Origin: Larix kaempferi
Taxonomy: Eukaryota > Streptophyta > Pinopsida > Pinales > Pinaceae
Length of the DNA: 64,000 nucleotides
Reading direction: 5' to 3'
Assembly (NCBI GenBank): GCA_027924585.1
Contig: BSBM01000636.1
Coordinates: 3,674,001-3,738,000, forward strand
Made by a program: the position numbers and the translations under genes. The notes under the pieces were generated by a model, which had not been told where the DNA came from, made no database searches, and was given only the letters and a program-made list of their open reading frames with translations. Of this stretch, positions 1 through 10,705 are shown one piece after another. Position 1 is the first letter of the stretch, and each line of letters starts with the position of its first letter.

Positions 1-108
1 CTACAGAGCCAGTCCTTTTTCATACTGGATGTAGGCCCACCACCTGCAGGTCTTCGTCATCACTGGCCATACTGTGGAATCCTCAGGACTTATTACGTGC
101 GTCACAAA

Positions 109-630
109 AACCTCGAAAGAGCATTTGCCAGATGTCCCAGGGAACAGATTACATGCCATAGGAACTACCTCGAAAGACCATCTGCAAATCTCCCAGGGCA
201 CAAATTATATGTGACCTCACCACAAAACCTCGAAAGAGAATCCCAGGACTGATTACGAGCACAAGGCTCGACCTATCGGATCTCCCAGGGCACAAATTAC
301 ATGTGGTCACCACAAAACCTTGAAAAAAGCATCCCAGGACTGATTACGAGCACACAGCTCAACCTATCGGATCTCCCAGGGCACAAATTACATGCCATAG
401 GACAAAACCTCGAAAGAGCATCTTCCAGATATCCCAGGGCACAAATTACATGCCATAGGCAAAACCTCGAAAGACTATCTGCAGATCTCCCAGGGCACAA
501 ATTATATGTCCTCCCAGGCAAAACCTCGAAAGAGCATTTGCCAGATGTCCCAGGGCACAAATTACATGCCATAGGCAAAACCTCGAAAGACCATCTGCAA
601 ATCTCCCAGGGCACAAATTACATGCTTATC
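109..630. repeat. minisatellite, about 58-bp units
   Basis: Eight to nine imperfect units follow each other. Each contains AAAACCTCGAAAGA, then CCCAGGGCACAAATTACATG. Some units carry an alternative block, CCCAGGACTGATTACGAGCAC. The array lies downstream of the copia RNase H, in the 3' non-coding part of the minus-strand element. It has no convincing coding capacity; open frames across it are repeats of the same unit. Confidence 0.85.
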
Positions 631-689
631 TGCACAACCTGATCCACGGCCACAGAGTATAAACCCGATACTCACCATACATCATCCTG

Positions 690-1370
690 ATGTATCCATG
701 ATCATCCTGATCATCATCACTGCAACGTCCTGTTGCATGTCATCTGGAGCAACATCCTGAAGCTCGTCATCTATGATCATCCTGATCATCATCACTGCAA
801 CATCCTGCTGCATGTCATCTGGAGCAACATCCTGAAGCTCGTTATCTATGATCATCCTGATCATCATCACTGCAACATCCTGCTGCATGTCATCTGGAGA
901 AACATCCTGAAGCTCGTCATCTATGATCATCCTGATCATCAATGCATCTACCTGATGCATACCAAGTATCTACCTGATACATATCATCATACATGATCCT
1001 CCTGATCATCAATGTATCCACCTGATACAAATACATGATACATATCATCATACATGATCCTCCTGATCATCAATGCATCTACCTGATGCATACCAAGTAT
1101 CTACCTGATACATATCATCATACATGATCCTCCTGATCATCAATGTATCCACCTGATACAAATACAAATACATGATACATATCACCATACATGATCCACC
1201 TGATCATACAATGTATCCACCTGATACATATACAGATACATGGTCCAAGCATCCAACATGATGCATATACAAAATACATACACATGATCCAACTGATCAT
1301 ATCCAGCATCCAACATGATGCATACATACATAAATGTTCCAACTGATCATATCCAAGCAGAAACCAGAAC
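690..1370. repeat. second minisatellite, GATCATCCTGATCATCATCACTG-type units
   Basis: The first part (about 700-945) has three units of 75 bp with the core CATCCTGCTGCATGTCATCT. The second part (about 945-1370) has shorter degenerate units built on CCTGATCATCAATGTATC, CCACCTGATACA and ATGATCC. The units are rich in the palindrome TGATCA. The array lies between the copia stop codon and the missing 3' LTR. Confidence 0.8.
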
Positions 1371-1465
1371 ATCATCTTGATGTCCATTATCCAGCGCTTA
1401 CATCCACAGTCATGTGAAGGATCCTCCTTCCAACATGCTTGGAATGGCTTCAGCAAATGTGTCCA

Positions 1466-2682
1466 TCACTTCTTCCTCGAAGTGTCCTCGATCTGAAGAA
1501 CGCCAAGCCTCTCTCTGAAGTACTCGAACTTCACTCTGGCTAGCGGCTTCGTCAGCACATCTGTAATCTGCTCGTTCGTCGCAACATATAGGAGCTTCAC
1601 AGCTCCTCTCTGCACCATATCCCTGATATAGTGATATTTGATCTCTATGTGTTTCGACCTGTCATGAAACACTGGGTTCTCGGACAGCTTCACACAACTC
1701 TGGTTATCACAGAAGATACCAGTAGCCTCCAATGGGAGATCAAATAACCCAGACAGTAGCTTCCGTAGCCATACTGTCTCACAACTAGCTGAACAGGCTG
1801 CAACATACTCTGCCTCAGCTGTACTCAGTGCTACGCAAGACTGCTTCCTGCTAAACCAAGAGATCACACCTGATCCCATACTGAAGCAGCACCCAGATGT
1901 GCTCTTCCTATCTGCAGCAATGCCAGCCCAATCTGAATCAACATAACCCTGCAGGTTAAACTTTTGATTCGCCTCATACCTGAGCCCATAATCCACTGTA
2001 CCCTTCAGGTACCTCAGAATATGCTTTACAACAACTAGGTGAACACTCCTCGGATTCGTCAGGAACTGGCTCAATGTGTTCACAGCCAAGCAAATGTCTG
2101 GTCTTGTGTTCATCAGGTACATCAAGGACCCAATCATCTGGCGATACATAGAGACATCAATCGGCTCAGATGAAGCATCACATAGAAGCTTCAGATTTGA
2201 TGCCATAGGTGTGGCCATGGCCTTGCAATCCATCATCCCGAACCTCTTTGGGATCTCTACTGCATACTTCCCTTGTCCAAGGAAGATTCTATTTGCACTC
2301 TGCCACACCTCCATGTCAAAAACAAATAGTGCATCATCCCCAAGTTCTTCATCTCGAACTCGGTAGTAAGCTTCCGCTGCGTGTCGGCAATCAATCTATC
2401 TTCACCATACCAAGTTCTGCACATATATGATTTCCTATCATGTGCCTCAGAACCAAGTGGCTGCTCTACGTACACTTCTTCTTCAACTACACCATTCAAG
2501 GAAGCTGTCTTGAATCCATCTGGTGTATCTTCTATTTCATCACTTTTATATTTCTCAATGCTGCCATCTGCAACATGCTTGATCTGATAGTTCCATTTGG
2601 AAGTCATAGAAAACTTCCCTTCATGTCTTGGGATTACATCCCAAACATCATTCTTCATGATCGACGGATCATGGCATTTCAT
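1466..2682 (-). pseudogene. copia pol relic: RT with core deleted, plus RNase H
   Basis: The frame 2314 to 1466 is a complete Ty1/copia RT tail and RNase H. It shows VDSDWAG, the conserved STSG and AEAEYVA blocks, FCDNQS, the HIEIKYHYIRD block and ITDVLTKPL. The frame 2682 to 2257 holds RT start motifs (DVWDV, SKWNYQIKH, DGSIEKYK), then jumps to EEEVYVEQPLG, and then from CRTWYG straight to EDRLIADTQRKL. Two internal deletions are therefore visible, and the second removes the catalytic YVDD block. The two frames join by a shift near 2260-2310. The enzyme would reverse-transcribe the element RNA but cannot be active here. Confidence 0.92.
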
Positions 2683-4386
2683 TTCTTCATCCCAGATCCT
2701 GGGAACTTCAATATCTTCAATATCTTCAATAGATATCTTTGTTGCTAGAACAAATGTTGTAGTTCTTCTTTTGTAGGAGATGGCATACGATCTTTCCTAC
2801 ACAACAAGTTAAATTGCATGATTAGAAAACATCTCATAGTTTTCAGAACAAATTCTTACACATAAAGAAATATGCCATACAGTAATGCAATTGTCTTAGC
2901 CAATGCTTCAATACAACATTTATCCATATTCCGTAACTTTCTAGATGCCTTCCAATCTCTACCAGAACATTGTTAAGAGTGTGCACAACTCCCAACATGT
3001 CAGCAAAGAGGTTTCATTCTAGATAAGTAGCAATGGAATGTTGTACAGTGCCATAGGCCACTTACCCATGCATATTAGTAGTATACTGTTCATCAATGCA
3101 ATTATTCTAATAAGCATAATTCACAACCTAATTCTAGGAACATCAGTATATACATCAGTGAACAGTATTATTTAAACAAACAAATATGCAAGAAATGATA
3201 ATTAAAAATACTTATCTTTGTTTTGTTACTGGGTGGACTTCCTCTGAGTCTTTGCTTCCTTGTAGGAGTTGCTGAAGTAGCTTCTTCTACACCTTTCTGT
3301 TGTGGAATGTAGACAAATGTTCAACTCCCTCTGAATATCTGCATCCTTGCAGAAACTACTGAAGTGTGCTCCTTTGCTTTCTTGCAGGAACAACTGGAGT
3401 TTGCTCCCTCTTGATCTTTGCTTCCTGGATTACCTGTCCTTAAACTTACATTCATCCTTGGTTCCTATGCATGCTTATTAGTATCATGATTGTGTTATCC
3501 TTGTGATCTCATATAAAATCATACATTCATTAGTATACTATTAAAACACAATAATCTCAAGCATGTATAGTCATGATCATTTCAAACAGAAAATAATAAG
3601 CATTAGCATTCAAGGTTTATGTAGAATTCTTAAGGTTAGTCAAATCATAAGAAACATAACATGTCTAAACCTGTAATTACTCAAACCTATGACTCTTCAG
3701 GTTAGTTGAATCATCAATCAAGATAAGAGATATATTATGCATAAAACCTGTGATTATTCAAACCTATACCTTCATGATTCTTCTGGTTAGTCATATCATC
3801 AATTAAGGTAAGAAACATAATATGCATACAACCATGATTATTCAAACCTATGACTTCATGAATAATCATTATCAACAACAGTATAAGATCCTAACACAAG
3901 GTAGGATTCTAACTTGATATAGGAAAAACATACCTGGATTAGCATGCTAGCTATTTATGTCTAACATACTCACATGATGTCTTCTTGTTCTTCTTCAATG
4001 ACTTGTGCTAGTAACCTGTATATCTCATAGGTTAACTATTACAAAACCAAGTTATACATACCTCGTAAATGGATCTTCTATGAGATCCATGACAATGGAT
4101 GAATATTTGTCCTCATGTTATCATGATCATATGTTCTTGGACCAGAACATGATTTGTCTTTTTTTGGTGTACCTTTCATGTTATTAGACAACATAAACCT
4201 CATACAACACCATAATGCATTAGTACAATCATAAGTGTCAACACCCTAACCAATGAATATCTTCTATCATGCATTCATAATTTTGTTAAGGTGATACAAC
4301 AAATCTAAAATCAAAATTGTACTAACCGTAATAACATGAAGACAAACATACCATAAACTTAATCATGGACAAATATCGAAACATAC
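2683..4386 (-). other. AT-rich non-coding stretch with weak exon-like signals
   Basis: This lies where gag, protease and integrase of the copia element should be, yet no motif of those proteins is visible. On the minus strand I see acceptor-like TTGTTGTGTAG/G (about 2798) and donor-like GTATGT at 4056-4061 and GTGAGT at 3968-3973. Short open stretches lie near 4062-4115, 3974-4015 and 3240-3460. The spacing 4016-4061 would be an intron of only 46 bp, unusually short for a plant. It may be captured host DNA or simply relic sequence. Confidence 0.3.
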
Positions 4387-4478
4387 CTTGATGAGTTATA
4401 CCTGTCGAGATCGCTTGTAATCTTCTTATGTAAGGCCTTAGCCTCATCTCCCTCTGAAACAGGAACTTCTTTACTCAT
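4387..4478 (-). other. candidate first exon (ATG to GTATGT donor)
   Basis: On the minus strand an ATG at 4478 opens 30 codons beginning MSKEVPVSEGDEAK and ends in AG followed by GTATGT (4381-4386), a good plant donor. I do not recognise the peptide. It may be a chance frame in the leader of the copia element or a remnant of a captured gene. Confidence 0.25.
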
Positions 4479-5852
4479 GCAGATGATCAATCCATCTTCT
4501 TCTAGGATTAACCCAATCCACTTGATTTGCAAGAACTGGACCTGGAGCTGGATATGGGTTTGTCAGAGAAACCCCAAAAATTCAAACTTTGAATTTCAAA
4601 CTTTCGAAAGGATAGAAATATGCGCCTTGATGAGCTGATCAAACTGGTATATTCAGAATTTGAAAACTGCAAAGTTTCACTCCTCAATTTTGCCTTTGAA
4701 ACTTCCGGATTCACTGGACGTGACCCTGAACTGGGGTTTGATGAAGCCCACTCTTTTTCCCCATCAAAATGTTTGAACCAAATCTCTAAGCTTCTATTTT
4801 TCTGAGGAGCTTCCAGCCGTGGTCACAGATTTCAAAAATTCCCATTTTTACAGAAGCCCTAATTTTCCACTTTTCTGATCAAAGTCCCGAACTAGGGTCT
4901 AATCAAGCCCGGCCTTCTGCCCAACCAAAAATTCTGATCTTGGTCTCTAAATTTCTATTTTGATGAGTAGCATCCAGCCGTGGTCTCCGATTACAAAAAT
5001 TCCAACTTTCTCCAAAGCCCTAAATTCCGGAAGCCATGAATGAAGGTACCAAAAAATAATTCTGTTTTGACAGAAATATGTACCTGATTGTTTCTGGTGT
5101 AACTCCGAAATTTTTGATCCACAGGGTCTGAAAAAGTTTCCTGAGATAGCCTGACCTGTTATCTTTCCATCCTGACAGGTCTGACCTCAATTGGATTCTC
5201 TGAGAGAGAGTTATGCCAAATGTCGCAGCGTGACCTGTTTTGGGATAAAATAGGAGAGCGAAATTGTACGGCGTGCCACGTGTCACTGTTTTAACTTCGG
5301 CCTCTGAAAAAGTTTTTTGAGATATCTCGGTCTGTTACCTTTCCATCCTGATAGGTCTGACCTCAATTGGACTCTTTGAGAGAGAGTTATGCCAAATGTC
5401 GCAACGTGACCTGTTTATGGGATAATACAGGAGAGCGAACTTGTACGGCGTGCCACGTGTCCCTGGTTCAACTTCGGCATCTGAAAAAGTTTTCTGAGAT
5501 AGTACAGACTGTGTACTACCTGTCACTTTTTACTAAATTTCATTTGGAGCTTCCTAGCCCAAGATATGACCTTTTTCCCAAGGTCACCTGATTTTGACTC
5601 AGATCTGGAAGAGGCAGAAACCCTATATTGTACAGATCATAAATCACAAAGTACAACGAATTAGAGGTTTTCCTTTGGACACAAGATACCTGGAGATCTT
5701 AGCTTCGGCCTGTAACAATTTCAGATCCGAAAACTTCGCCAAAACGTATTTATAGCGAAAGTTCTACGATGACTGGTTTTTGCTATATCAAGCCCTAGCA
5801 TCGTAAGTGCAACAAGTGTCATACATGCCATATCATGCCTTCTTTCAGGCTA
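4479..5852 (-). repeat. copia untranslated leader with internal duplications
   Basis: Between the primer site and the candidate exon the minus strand holds no long frame with known motifs. Two degenerate copies of a block containing GACCACGGCTGGA lie at about 4790-4910 and 4910-5010. A cleaner tandem pair with a 177-bp period covers about 5120-5490, each copy holding GAGAGAGTTATGCCAAATGTCGC and CGGCGTGCCACGTGTC. Confidence 0.65.
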
Positions 5853-5864
5853 GCTCTGATAACA
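5853..5864 (-). other. primer binding site, tRNA-iMet type
   Basis: The minus strand reads TGTTATCAGAGC immediately after the LTR end. It differs at one base from the usual plant initiator-methionine site TGGTATCAGAGC, which is intact in the sister copy at 63943. Confidence 0.9.
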
Positions 5865-6511
5865 TGTTAAATTTTCTGAATTTACTTCAATATGATCTAG
5901 GATCTTAACTGAGAGAACAACAAGTACAGCATATCTACAGCATATCAATCATGGAGACAATAATGCAAGCACACAAGAGACACAAAGATTTACTTGGGGA
6001 AAACCATAAAGGTGAAAAACCCCAATAACTTCTTCAGAGATAGATAGAGCAATGATACAACCAACCAAGAGAGATAGCCATAACCTAGCAGCAGATCCTC
6101 CTCCTCCATAAGTGCGCCACTCCTCCTTGAGTGCATGTGTGAGAAGTGAGTGAGTAAATAGAGTGCCTCCCGCACTCTATTTATACTTGACTTGACTTGC
6201 CTTTTTACCTAACTCATGTAGGCTCGAACTTAACCACATAACATAATGCTGAGTGGGCCGACCCCCAATAGGGTGGTCTAATAACCCTTTGACCCACATG
6301 GACGACCCCCAATAGGGTGGTCTAATAACCCTTTGACCCACATGACTTATACAGGGCCGACCCCAAATAAGGTGGTCTAATAACCCATCAAGTATAAGTT
6401 ACGACACTTACAATATAAATGACGACACTTCCTTATAGAGGAATAATACCATCTCTATAGGAATACAATATACATATATGAAATACATTCCAAGTTACAT
6501 ATACATCAACA
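5865..6511 (-). repeat. copia 5' LTR (647 bp)
   Basis: On the minus strand it begins TGTTGATGTATATG and ends AATTTAACA, and it is homologous along its whole length to the plus-strand LTR at 63338-63942. It contains a TATA box (TATAAATAG, 6177-6185 minus) and a GGTTTTTCACCTT...GGTTTTCCCCA block. A unit containing GGGTTATTAGACCACC occurs three times here (near 6259, 6303 and 6358) but once in the sister LTR, which explains most of the length difference. Confidence 0.95.
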
Positions 6512-6580
6512 CCGTATGAGCGTTTAACTATGTTTTAATGTCATCACCTATCCGTTTAAATGCCCGCACTTGTCTAAATT

Positions 6581-6589
6581 TATATAAGG
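6581..6589 (+). promoter_or_regulatory. TATA box of element C 5' LTR
   Basis: TATATAAGG is conserved in the 3' LTR at 19751. Transcription would start about 30 bp downstream, so the intron and long frame lie in the transcribed part of the LTR. Confidence 0.7.
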
Positions 6590-6721
6590 GCGATGGGGTT
6601 TCATTGTTCCCATTGTTAGTTTTTTATTCAAACAACGCCGTTGGGAAGATCGCATCGTCTCGCTCCAGCTCATCACATCCACCACCGTGTCCACCTCACT
6701 CCACCACTTTTTCGTCTCTAG

Positions 6722-7480
6722 GTAGGTTTTTTAACTGTCATCTTTGTCTTATCTTCACGTTGAGTTATTTCTTGGGTGCTTCCCGTTTCATAACGTGGCT
6801 GGTAGACATTGGTAGCATGTATCGTTTTAAAGAATTTATGGCCGCCGTGGCCCCATAGGTTTCTCATTGCTACCAACTAGGAGACATATCCATGACCAAG
6901 TCGGTTCCAGTTGGCCCCTTGTTTCTGAGTCATCCGAGTTTTTTTTTTTCACTGGCCGCGTTCCGGTTGTTTTCCTACCCAGATTTACTCAAACTCAAAC
7001 TTCATACCGGCTGCATACCATTTCGCAAGTATTATCAACGACAGTAGTGGTCGGTTGAGATACTCAACCACTCACCTATTCGGCTCAGTTAAGGACTATG
7101 GAAAAACAATTCCTTGTTTTCATTTGTTTCCTCATAAGATTTTCCACTCCAGGCCAACCCACTATTGACCATTAGAAGTGCTATGATGGAGGGCATCCTA
7201 TCTTCAAGGAGTAGGAAGGAAGTAGGTTTTTCACGTCGTATGCTTACCTTTTCGGAAGCATTCCAAAAGATCCTGACTAGGCATTGTCTCCCTAGAATAA
7301 TCAAGTATGAGGACCATATTTTGTTTTATGGAATGATCTATGTTTAGTTTGCTTCCCCAGCATGCAACTTTATAATTTTGTCTATATTTATCATTAGCAT
7401 GCTAAAATTGTCCTACTCTATGTTACACTCTCATAACGTGTTACAAATTTTTGTAATCATTCACATTTGGCTGCTGACAG
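6722..7480 (+). other. predicted intron in LTR-borne gene (copy 1)
   Basis: The donor is CTAG/GTAGGT at 6722 and the acceptor TGCTGACAG/G ends at 7480, after a T-rich tract. The coding ATG follows 12 nt after the acceptor. Both signals are kept in the 3' LTR copy (19893-20654). RNA evidence is not available, so this remains a prediction. Confidence 0.55.
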
Positions 7481-7492
7481 GGATAAGCCACG

Positions 7493-10400
7493 ATGCCAAA
7501 AGGTGGTAGAAAGAAAGCTAAAGTGATGGAACTAGAACCAGTGCAACTAAGGACTGAAACTATTTTCTAAGACACTAAGTGTACCACCGGCGTTCCTCCC
7601 GAGGTCCGTTGGGGATATGTTTACCGGATGATCAGGGACCAGGATATCCCAGATGTATTATTGGAAGAAGAACAAATCTACCTCAACATCAGAACTTCCG
7701 GCATAGCCAGGGCTTCTACTCGCCCTGAATTGTTCCCATGCTCTGAAGTGATCGGATGGATACTGGAACATGCCAACCCGCAAACAAGAGTGTTGCATGA
7801 CAGCAAGCGAGATCCTTTCGCTTCATTCCATTTGGTGTATATTGCAGTAGCCTACAAATTCTCACGTCCCCAATAAGATATAAGTGATGAATGGTTGGAA
7901 AAGATGAATAATACTGAGATGGCTAAAAGGTTATTGGTCACAGGAAAGCAACTGAGGAAGAGAGATAATGATGAATATGATGTTCAGAGCCTAAGACCTC
8001 CTTTTAGATTAATCGCCCTGATGTTATGCAAAATTTTCAGCATGCCCGATGGCACTGTATATAGGATACAGTGGGCTCCCATCATCCACTTCATAACATT
8101 CAAAGGAACTGTGTTTGATTGGGCTACTATCCTTTCGGACAGTTTGGCATCCACAGTGGCCGCTGCAAGAGAAGGTCTGGCCTTAAAAAAGTCAGAATTT
8201 TACATGTATTCCTATCTTATTGACTGCATTTTGTCCAAGCTCTCTTTCCCCGGGCTAGGTTGCACATGGGATAAGGCCAACACCTTGGTCTACATCGCCT
8301 ATAAAATAATGTGGGCTCAAAATTACAGAGCAAACTATAAGCTCATCTGCGAAGAGTTCATCATGCCTCTGTATGAGCAGATGTTCAAGGAAGAGCCCAA
8401 TTGTCTATTAGAAAATGCCATGGAGGTCCTGGAAAACTATGGCGATTTTTACTTCTCAGAGCAGGGCACCTACATCAGAATATTTGGAGATACCAAAGTG
8501 CCATACATTTTGCCAAAATACGCTACTGATTATGTAGTCCTCAAGGAAGCAGTCAGGCAAGTTTTCCTTGATGGAATAGGAGGGGTGCTTAACAAGAAAC
8601 ATAAGGCCTCTTTCCCTCCTTTTCTTTTTTGCATAGGAGCCTATAAATTCTCATGGGTTGCAACAGTCGAGGAATACGTTCAAGAGCTGAAAGCTTTCCA
8701 CTTCGGTGAAATGATCTTCCATAGAAATGATAGGCGGAGCAAGGTTTCCGAGCATTGCAAGGAGGTATATGCTCATTTTGAATATGCTCATTACTATGAT
8801 GCAGAGGAAGAAGTGTTCAGAGGCATCAGCAACATGACTAAGTTGCAGATTTGTCGTCAAGGCAGTGGGGCTAGCTCTAGCTCTGCCCCAGCCCGAGAAG
8901 CCAGTATGCAAAAAGAGAGAGAAGCAACTAAGGCCCTAGCCCATGAAGAACAAAGATTGAAAGAAGAAGCAAGACTGCAACAAGAAGCTGAAGAAGCAAG
9001 GATGCAGAGAGAAGCCGAAGATGCAAGGTTGCAGAGAGAAGCTGAAGAAGCAAGGTTACAGAAAGAAGCTGAGGAAGCAAGGAAGCAGAAGGAAGCAAAA
9101 TATCGAGAGCAGAGGGAGGAAAGTGAAAATTAGCAGCAAGATGAAGAAGAAGAAAGAAGGCGTAAAACTGAAGAGGAACAAAAGACGGAGGAAGAACTTA
9201 AGACCAATGAAGATGCCTAGGCAGGTGGCTCCGAAACCCAATATATGGAGACAGACACATCTCAAGCAGGTGTCTCCGACACCCAAAATGTGGAAACAGA
9301 TGCATCTCAAGCAGGTGTCTCCGCCACCCAAAATGTGGAAACAGACACATCGCAAGTAGTACAGACCCCACCCATAGAGACAGAAGTACATGTAATAGAC
9401 CTCCCAATCATCCCTTACACCCCATAAGAAGATCATACTGTGTCCCGATGGGATGAATTTGTGTATTATAAGAAGAGGAAGGCGGTAGTATTGAAGTCGG
9501 AAGAGAGGATAAAGAGACTCTTCCAAGAAGATATTGTTACCCAGCGGGAGACCACGGTGATGCAAAATACAAATAAGGCTCCCATAGCCATGGCATCCGC
9601 CGCTGTGTCAGCAGCAAAAGCAACAAAGGACAATGTGGTCGATATGGTCAGAGAATTTGAGTCAACAAAGAGGAGAGCTCGCATGTTGCAACATACTGTG
9701 GCTAATGAGCAGGCTTACAGGGATCTTGTAGTGAATAAATATAATCGCCTATCTGTTGATCGCAAGGAGTTGTCAGATAAGTATCGCCATTTAGAAAAAG
9801 AAAAGGAGCACCTGGCAATCCAGATGATGGTTCTAGAAGCAGAAAAGAATGATTCTGAAGCTAGATTTTTTCATCTAGAAGAAGATAAGCAGGCAATGGT
9901 TGAACAATTAGAGCAGGAAGAAATCAGAGCAATAGATATGTCTCCCTTTCATGAGCTGTCCTGTGACATTCTGAGACAAATGCACGCCACACAAGAGCTG
10001 ATTTCTGAGGAAGTGTGTAGGCTCAAAGCCATGATAGTTAGATTGAAGGAAGTCAATGCAGAGGCCAGTAGGCTTAAGGGCAAGTACACTCGGGTTAAAT
10101 CAAATATCTTGAGCCAAATGGAATGGAGAGAAGGGAAGGTTGATTTCCCCAAGCATCTCCCATTCAAGTCAGTAGATGATTTTAAAGAAGATGTGGCCCT
10201 CATGGAATTTTGCAGGAACTGTGGCCTGAAGCTAATGGCTAAGATCCAAGGAATAATTGATAAGAGTAACAGCCTATATCAAAAGATTCATGAAGTGCAT
10301 GATAAGTGTAAGCTGAGTTTCCCTCAGTCCCTCGATGATTTTCCAAGCAAAGAGCAACGTCTATCAGACTTGAAGGAAGAGCTAGGTATTCAAATAGAAT

Positions 10401-10705
10401 ATATAAAGAAGAATGACGTCCTAGCCACCGATGATCTCCATCACTATATTGGGCTGTCATCAGTATACAACCATTTGCTGAAAGAAATCCACCAAGCAAC
10501 AATTGTAGAAATTTATAGTATTGAAGCAGAGCTTGGTAAGCATGTAACTTTTCAGAAGATCTTTCTCCCTTCACCAGCAAATGTGGTTATCAGAGACACC
10601 GGTATCTGGTTTAGTTACATTGCAGAGGAGGAAAAGAAAGCAGCAGCAGTAGTAGCAGCCAGTCCAAGCACCTCCCTCCCAGTAGAAGCGCCTCCCCAAG
10701 GGTGA
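7493..10705 (+). pseudogene. LTR-borne long ORF, copy 1 (about 1,070 codons, unknown function)
   Basis: A single reading frame runs from ATG 7493 (MPKGGRKK) to TGA 10705. It is broken only by in-frame stops at 7568, 7874, 9131, 9218 and 9425; the first, third and fourth look like CAA or CAG turned into TAA or TAG. Residues 1-460 form a globular region that I do not recognise. Residues about 495-540 are 11-residue coiled-coil repeats of type RLQREAEEA. Residues about 585-625 are 15-residue repeats with SQAGVSDTQNVETDT. The C-terminal 420 residues are rich in charged heptads and likely coiled coil. No catalytic motif, zinc knuckle or capsid signature is visible. It may be an accessory protein of the element or a captured host gene. 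Confidence 0.7.

Larger units (their letters stand above)
1..6511 (-). mobile_element. Ty1/copia LTR retrotransposon, minus strand, degenerate, 3' end off window
   Basis: The element reads right to left: 5' LTR (5865-6511), tRNA-iMet-type primer site, leader, long non-coding stretch, RT-RNase H relic and 3' minisatellites. The 3' LTR would lie before position 1. No gag, protease or integrase frame is visible between the leader and RT, although 3.2 kb is available, so the copy is internally rearranged or non-autonomous. Its 5' LTR abuts the LTR of the Tat-like element C at 6511/6512, so it is inserted into that LTR. The expected target duplication is CCGTA (6512-6516), but the other side is outside the window. 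Confidence 0.85.
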
